Source: Burkholderiaceae bacterium (GTDB taxonomy: Bacteria; Pseudomonadota; Gammaproteobacteria; Burkholderiales; Burkholderiaceae). From it: a stretch of 8,804 bases of DNA. Below the pieces are notes generated by a model. That model did no database searches, had not been told where the DNA came from, and saw only the letters and a program-made list of their open reading frames with translations. This document shows, in pieces, positions 5,131-8,804 of this stretch. Where the stretch lies: assembly GCA_023253905.1 (NCBI GenBank), contig JALREG010000093.1, positions 1 to 8,804 of the forward strand. The letters are read 5' to 3'. Both the position numbers and the translations under genes were made by a program. Position 1 is the first letter of the stretch. Each line of letters starts with the position of its first letter.

Positions 5131-6249
5131 GCGCTCATCGAGCGCAGTCGCTTTCACCATCGCAAAGATCCGATCCCCGATATCAATCGCCAGTTCATCG
5201 ACGGCCTTCCGCGTGATCAGCGCTACGATCCGCTCATCACCCGGCAGCCGGACGTCAATCCGGGCGATTGGCCCGGGATCACGCTCGATGGCTTCGATCG
5301 TCCCTGACAACACGGTGCGAAAGCTGACATCGCGCGGCCGCTGCACGGCGAGCGCCACGTCGGTCGCGCGGATCACGAACCGGTGTGGCTCGCCCGGGCG
5401 ACCGATCCGGCCGGGCAACGCAATCACGCCCGCCGGATGATCGAACATCGTGAGCCCGTAGGCTTCGTCATAGTCACGCACCCGCGCTTCGATCACCGAC
5501 ACCGCAGCGAAGCCGCCCGCGCCTCGCGCCCAGGCGGGCGCGAGCACTTCGCCAGGAGGGCCAATTGCCTGAATTCGGCCCGCATCAATCACCGCCACTT
5601 GATCGGCCAGGCGAGCCACTTCATCCGCAGCATGGGAGACATACACGATCGGCATGCCCGCCTGCTCGCGAAGCCGCAGGATGTAGGGAAGGATCTCGAG
5701 CTTGCGCTCGGCATCGAGCGAGGCGAGCGGTTCGTCAAACAGCAAAAGCCGCGGCGCGCTAAGGAGCGCGCGGCCGATTGCAACCCGCTGCCGCTCGCCA
5801 CCCGAGAGCGTGGCAGGCCGCCGGGACAGGAGCGAAGCGAGCCCGAGGAGGCTCACCACATCCTCGAATTCGAGGGCAAGCTCGGACCCCGTTGCCGGCC
5901 CCCGCCGGTCGTCGGACGATCCACGTCCGAACCGCTCCGCATAGCGCAGATTGCCGCGTACATCGAAGTGAGGAAAGAGCGCTGAGTCCTGAAAAACCAG
6001 CCCCACACGGCGTCGGTGCGGCGGAATGAATATTCGCTGCGCGGTATCGACCAGCGTGACACCGCCCACCCGGATGTGTCCGCTATCGGGGCGGAGAAGC
6101 CCTGCGATCAATCCCAGAACCGTGGATTTTCCTGAGCCTGAACGCCCGAACAGCGCAAGCGCGCCGAATTCGCCAGACAGACGAAATTCAAGCGTGAAAT
6201 CGCGTCGACGCAAGGTGACGTTGATGTCGATCGGTGTCGACCGGGTCAT
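5116..6249 (-). CDS. modC: Molybdate ABC transporter ATP-binding protein ModC
   Basis: This 377-aa cytoplasmic ATPase energises molybdate (or tungstate) import with ModB. Motifs are Walker A GRSGSGKST (35-43), Q-loop Q87 in LVFQDSALFPH, signature LSGGERQ (148-154), Walker B LLLFDEP (168-174) with ASLD, and switch His H206 in VYVSHAADEVARLADQV. A C-terminal TOBE/Mop-type domain occupies about 308-377. This MalK-like core plus Mop domain is diagnostic of ModC. The frame is open far upstream into modB, but the start at 6249 (MTRSTPIDINV) lies two bases after the modB stop and gives a normal family N-terminus. Slightly longer than E. coli ModC (352 aa), it carries a polar insertion near 108-125 (GRGSSDDRRGPATGSE) before the signature. 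The Mop domain may let it bind the oxyanion. Confidence 0.95.
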   Translation of the reverse strand: MTRSTPIDINVTLRRRDFTLEFRLSGEFGALALFGRSGSGKSTVLGLIAGLLRPDSGHIRVGGVTLVDTAQRIFIPPHRRRVGLVFQDSALFPHFDVRGNLRYAERFGRGSSDDRRGPATGSELALEFEDVVSLLGLASLLSRRPATLSGGERQRVAIGRALLSAPRLLLFDEPLASLDAERKLEILPYILRLREQAGMPIVYVSHAADEVARLADQVAVIDAGRIQAIGPPGEVLAPAWARGAGGFAAVSVIEARVRDYDEAYGLTMFDHPAGVIALPGRIGRPGEPHRFVIRATDVALAVQRPRDVSFRTVLSGTIEAIERDPGPIARIDVRLPGDERIVALITRKAVDELAIDIGDRIFAMVKATALDERSLAR

Positions 6250-6251
6250 GT

Positions 6252-6974
6252 TCACAGCCCGCCCCGCACCTGCCGGGCCACCCGCCTCGCCAGCCACTCC
6301 GAGGCCATCAGCGCTGCGATTGACACGGCGATGGCGACCAGCGTGAGCCGCCAGGCGGCCAAATCTGCCCCGGGGGTCTGCGTGAGCGCGTAGAGCGCGG
6401 CAGCGAGCGTCTGGGTTTCGCCCGGGATCGCCGACACGAAGGTGATAGTGGCGCCAAATTCGCCCAGCGCTTTCGCAAAGCACAGCACAGCGCCCGCAAC
6501 AATGCCCGGCGCGGCGAGCGGCAGCGTGATCGAGAAAAACGTGACCACTGGCGATGAACCAAGCGTGGCCGCCGCATGTTCATAGCGTCGATCGACTGAT
6601 TCGATCGCGAGCCGAATCGCTCGCACCATGAGCGGCAGACCCATCACCGCCGAGGCGAGTGCCGCACCCGTCCAGCGAAACGAAAAAACAATCCCCAGGT
6701 GATCGGCAAGCCAGGCACCCATCCAGCCCTGACGGCCGAGCGCCACGAGAAGCAGATAGCCGGTCACCACCGGCGGAAGCACCAGCGGCAGATGCACCAG
6801 ACCGTCGAGCAGGGCGCGGCCGGGAAAGCGCTTTCGGGCAAGCAGCCAGCCCAGGGCAATGCCGACCGGGAGCGTGGCGAGCGTAGCCACCGAGGCCACT
6901 TTCAGCGTGAGCAGAATCGCCTCAAGCTCCTCGCTGCTGAAAGCAAACGCGACCGGTAACAAGTCGGGCCTCAT
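6252..6974 (-). CDS. modB: Molybdate ABC transporter permease ModB
   Basis: This 240-aa inner-membrane permease is of the usual ModB length (~225-240), with about five or six hydrophobic segments. The N-terminal part reads EAILLTLKVASVATLATLPV (19-38). LPLVLPPVVTGYLLL (62-76) is the characteristic ModB stretch. The EAA loop that contacts ModC is at about 132-152 (EHAAATLGSSP, then FFSITLPLAAPGI), followed by FAKALGEFGATITF (166-179) and IPGETQTL (183-190), both strongly typical of ModB. The ATG at 6974 overlaps the modA stop (ATGA), indicating translational coupling. No separate Shine-Dalgarno is evident. It transports molybdate delivered by ModA; tungstate is usually accepted too. Confidence 0.96.
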   Translation of the reverse strand: MRPDLLPVAFAFSSEELEAILLTLKVASVATLATLPVGIALGWLLARKRFPGRALLDGLVHLPLVLPPVVTGYLLLVALGRQGWMGAWLADHLGIVFSFRWTGAALASAVMGLPLMVRAIRLAIESVDRRYEHAAATLGSSPVVTFFSITLPLAAPGIVAGAVLCFAKALGEFGATITFVSAIPGETQTLAAALYALTQTPGADLAAWRLTLVAIAVSIAALMASEWLARRVARQVRGGL

Positions 6975-7930
6975 CGGCTGCCGGCAGGCAAAGCCGGCGG
7001 TTGACTGAATCCCGCAGCGACAAACCGCTTCATGGCCACTGGCCCCCCGAGAAACTCGAGCGCTTCTACCGCGCGCGAATGTACCGTGGCTGCCAGGACT
7101 GCGGCCGGATAACGGATCGGAGGATGAACCGACTCGGACAGCAGGCCGACCACTCTCACCCTCGGCTCCGCCTGCGCGTCCGAGGCATACACGATGCCAA
7201 GCTCGGTCTCACCGCGTGCCACCAGCAGCAGTGCCGCCCGGACGTTATCGGTCATCGCGAGCCGCCCCGACCACGCCCGCCACAGACCAAGCGCTTCGAG
7301 CGCGCCGCGCGCATAGCGCCCGGCGGGCACACTCGCTACCTCGGCGATCGCCAGACGCGTCGAACCCGGCCAGTTCGCGAGCGCCGCACGGAGCGCCCCA
7401 TCCCCGGCCCCGCCCAGTTCAACCGGCGCAGCAAACGTACGCGCAGCCACTGGCAACAGCGCCTCGCGATCGCTGCCCGCGACCAGCACCAGGCGGTTGG
7501 CGAGAAGATCTCTGCGAGTTCCCGGCCGCAACGCGCCCTTTGACTGGAGATGGTCCATCCAGGCGGCGTCTGCTGACACGAACAAATCCGCGGGCAGCCC
7601 CTGCTCGATCTGCCGGACCAGCGCGGGCGTCCCCGCATAGGTGACAAGCGATAGACCGCCTCCCGCCTCCCGCCAGTCGGCCAGCGCCAGATCGAGCGCG
7701 CCTCGAAGACTGGCCGCAGCCGCCACACGCAGGGGACGGCTGGCCTCGGATCGTTGCGACTGAATATCAGCCGCGCTCTGCGCCGGCAGGGGTGAGAGGC
7801 GCTGCGGCGCAGACGGCGACTGCGCAAGGGTTGTCGCTGAAACAAGCGCCGCAACCACCACCATCCCGGCATGGGCGAGACGGGCAACGCGCGCCCCCCA
7901 CACGGGAGCGTATCGAAACGCTGCAGCCAT
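6971..7930 (-). CDS. modA: Periplasmic molybdate-binding protein ModA
   Basis: This 319-aa periplasmic binding protein feeds ModBC. The start at 7930 gives a conventional Sec signal peptide: basic stretch RYAPVWGARVARLAHAG, hydrophobic core MVVVAALVSATTL, and cleavage near LAQ-S (about 35-38). A polar 30-residue linker precedes the domain. An in-frame ATG at 8008 has a better Shine-Dalgarno (GAGG, eight bases away) but would put about 48 residues before the hydrophobic core, so it is less likely. Family motifs are LRVAAAASL (67-75), VTYAGTPALVRQIEQGLPAD (96-115), LFVSADAAWMD, GTRRDLLANRLVLV, VASVPAGRYARGAL, NVRAALLLVARGE and LGIVYASDA. Compared with E. coli ModA ligands S12, S39, A125, V152 and Y170, all are kept except S39, replaced by Thr (T101 here). 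It is the second gene of the mrp-modABC run. Confidence 0.93.
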   Translation of the reverse strand: MAAAFRYAPVWGARVARLAHAGMVVVAALVSATTLAQSPSAPQRLSPLPAQSAADIQSQRSEASRPLRVAAAASLRGALDLALADWREAGGGLSLVTYAGTPALVRQIEQGLPADLFVSADAAWMDHLQSKGALRPGTRRDLLANRLVLVAGSDREALLPVAARTFAAPVELGGAGDGALRAALANWPGSTRLAIAEVASVPAGRYARGALEALGLWRAWSGRLAMTDNVRAALLLVARGETELGIVYASDAQAEPRVRVVGLLSESVHPPIRYPAAVLAATVHSRAVEALEFLGGPVAMKRFVAAGFSQPPALPAGSR

Positions 7931-8018
7931 CCGCTTCAAGGGGGCCTCGCCTCGGTCGTCGGCTGACGACCCGAACCTCGGCCTATCCCCACGGAACGGC
8001 CCGCCCATCCTGCCAGCC
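7931..8018 (-). promoter_or_regulatory. mrp-modA intergenic leader with hairpin
   Basis: These 88 bases lie between the mrp stop and the preferred modA start. The main structure is a perfect 7-bp stem with 4-base loop, plus-strand GGTCGTC-ggct-GACGACC (7954-7971). There is no T-run, so it is not a standard terminator. If modA starts at 8008 instead, the hairpin is coding. No ModE-like site and no convincing -35/-10 pair was found, which fits read-through from mrp. Confidence 0.35.
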
Positions 8019-8804
8019 TCAGGTTTTCTGGACGACGATAGACGGGAACTTGAGGCTCATGTCGCGCGCGCGCTCCGCGATCCGAACGGCGACCCGGCGG
8101 GCGATCCGCTTGTATGTGGCCGCGAGATCACCGTCCGGGTCGGCGACCACCGTGGGCCGGCCCGAGTCGGCCTGCTCGCGGATCCGGATATCCAGCGGCA
8201 GCCCGCCCAGATATTCGACGTCATAGTCGCCTGCCATCTTCTCGCCACCGCCCTGACCGAAGATGTGCTCGGTGTGGCCGCAATTCGTGCAGGTGTGCAT
8301 CGCCATGTTCTCGACGATGCCCAGAATGGGGATCCCCACCTTCTCGAACATCTTGAGACCCTTCCGGGCATCGAGCAGCGCGATATCCTGCGGCGTGGTG
8401 ACAATCACCGCGCCTGTCACCGGAATTTTTTGCGATAGCGTGAGGTGAATGTCGCCGGTACCTGGGGGCATGTCGATCACCAGATAATCGAGGTCCTGCC
8501 AGTTGGTGTCGCGCAGCAGCTGCTCGAGCGCCTGCGTCACCATCGGACCGCGCCAGACCATGGGCGTATCAGGCTCGATCATGAACCCGATGGATGAGGC
8601 CTGAACCCCGTGACCGACCAACGGTTCAATGCTTTTGCCGTCGCGAGACTCGGGCTTGCCGGACACACCCAGCATCGTCGGTTGTGAGGGGCCGTAGATG
8701 TCGGCGTAGTCGCCAGACGATCCGTACAGTGGGTTAAACCCGGCTGGCAGGTCATAGTTTGACGTATCATACCCGCGAGCTTTAGCCGCATCAAGCGTCT
8801 CGTT
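8019..8804 (-). CDS. mrp: Mrp/ApbC family Fe-S carrier ATPase (5' part missing or replaced)
   Basis: Mrp/ApbC proteins are P-loop ATPases that bind and hand over [4Fe-4S] clusters in the cytosol. The 227 residues encoded from 8702 leftward are typical: DIYGPSQPTMLGVSGKPES (35-53 of the visible frame), GPMVTQALEQLLRDTNW (86-102), Walker-B-like LVIDMPPGTGD (108-118), VTTPQDIALLDARKG (135-149), and the cluster-binding CxxC in MHTCTNCGH (169-177), ending FPSIVVQKT. The ending and wording match betaproteobacterial Mrp. The frame stays open to the window edge, but the first ~34 codons (NETLDAAKARGYDTSNYDLP and on) are not Mrp. The P-loop GKGGVGKST and the VLLDAD segment should directly precede DIYGPSQ and are absent. 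As seen, this product could not bind ATP normally. Placement upstream of modABC suggests co-transcription, although mrp is often a free-standing housekeeping gene. Confidence 0.85.
   Translation of the reverse strand, partial: NETLDAAKARGYDTSNYDLPAGFNPLYGSSGDYADIYGPSQPTMLGVSGKPESRDGKSIEPLVGHGVQASSIGFMIEPDTPMVWRGPMVTQALEQLLRDTNWQDLDYLVIDMPPGTGDIHLTLSQKIPVTGAVIVTTPQDIALLDARKGLKMFEKVGIPILGIVENMAMHTCTNCGHTEHIFGQGGGEKMAGDYDVEYLGGLPLDIRIREQADSGRPTVVADPDGDLAATYKRIARRVAVRIAERARDMSLKFPSIVVQKT
8703..8804 (-). other. Non-Mrp sequence fused in frame at the right window edge
   Basis: These 102 bases encode an open leftward frame ending LPAGFNPLYGSSGDYA, joined directly to the Mrp segment DIYGPSQP. A hand count gives about 56% GC, lower than the rest of the window. 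Codons such as AAA, TAT, TCA and TTT are more frequent than in neighbouring genes. I do not recognise the peptide. A chimeric contig end is the likeliest reading; a genuine recombination or gene replacement is the alternative. Confidence 0.55.

Noticed and set aside
5383..5985. 200-codon rightward frame opposite modC
   Set aside because: It is antisense to the conserved ABC ATPase and has low-complexity Arg/Glu/His-rich composition with no known motif.
5116..6483. Longer ModC frame beginning inside modB
   Set aside because: The extra 78 residues are modB read in another frame and lack any ABC feature; the ATG at 6249, two bases after the modB stop, gives the family N-terminus.
7931..8018. 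Molybdenum-cofactor riboswitch upstream of modA
   Set aside because: The gap is too short (the aptamer needs well over 100 bases) and shows only one simple hairpin.
8034..8040. GACGATA identical to one arm of the 4694-4716 dyad
   Set aside because: It lies in the conserved SIVVQ codons of mrp and has no matching second arm nine bases away; likely chance.

Overview
The window is GC-rich, densely coded DNA, most likely from a betaproteobacterium (Rhodocyclales or Burkholderiales type). The clearest pointer is the Mrp/ApbC protein at the right end, whose C-terminal wording (KFPSIVVQKT, GPMVTQALEQLLRDTNW) closely resembles betaproteobacterial Mrp. The unifying theme is molybdenum/tungsten: uptake of the oxyanion, its regulation, and probably maturation of an enzyme that uses it.

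Left part (1-2856). A polyferredoxin gene runs leftward off the window. It looks like the AorA-type electron-transfer subunit of a tungsten aldehyde oxidoreductase. Across a 219-base divergent gap, a rightward pair encodes a MoxR/CoxD-type AAA+ ATPase and a CoxE-type VWA protein. In CO dehydrogenase clusters such pairs help mature the metal centre.

Middle (2811-5111). A leftward BtuC/FecC-type permease and its FecE-type ATPase overlap by ATGA and have no binding protein beside them. The ATPase gene overlaps the end of coxE tail to tail by 46 bp. A small single-domain ModE-like regulator diverges from the permease gene across only 34 bases. That gap holds a 7-base-arm dyad that is a good operator candidate.

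Right part (5116-8804). A leftward run mrp-modA-modB-modC encodes an Fe-S carrier ATPase followed by a complete classical molybdate ABC transporter. modA and modB overlap by ATGA, and modB and modC are 2 bases apart. modC converges on the modE-like gene with 4 bases between stops. An imperfect 21-bp direct repeat and an 8-bp stem lie at this junction.

Working model (inference): two oxyanion importers, ModABC and the FecCD-type pair, flank a ModE-like regulator and feed a Mo/W enzyme whose Fe-S subunit and MoxR-VWA chaperones lie at the left. No mobile elements, tRNA, rRNA or CRISPR arrays were seen.

Caution: both extreme ends look wrong for the genes they belong to. The left ~136 bases continue the polyferredoxin frame but lack the expected fourth cysteine cluster. 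The right ~100 bases continue the Mrp frame but replace its P-loop region with unrelated sequence of lower GC. Chimeric contig ends are the simplest explanation.
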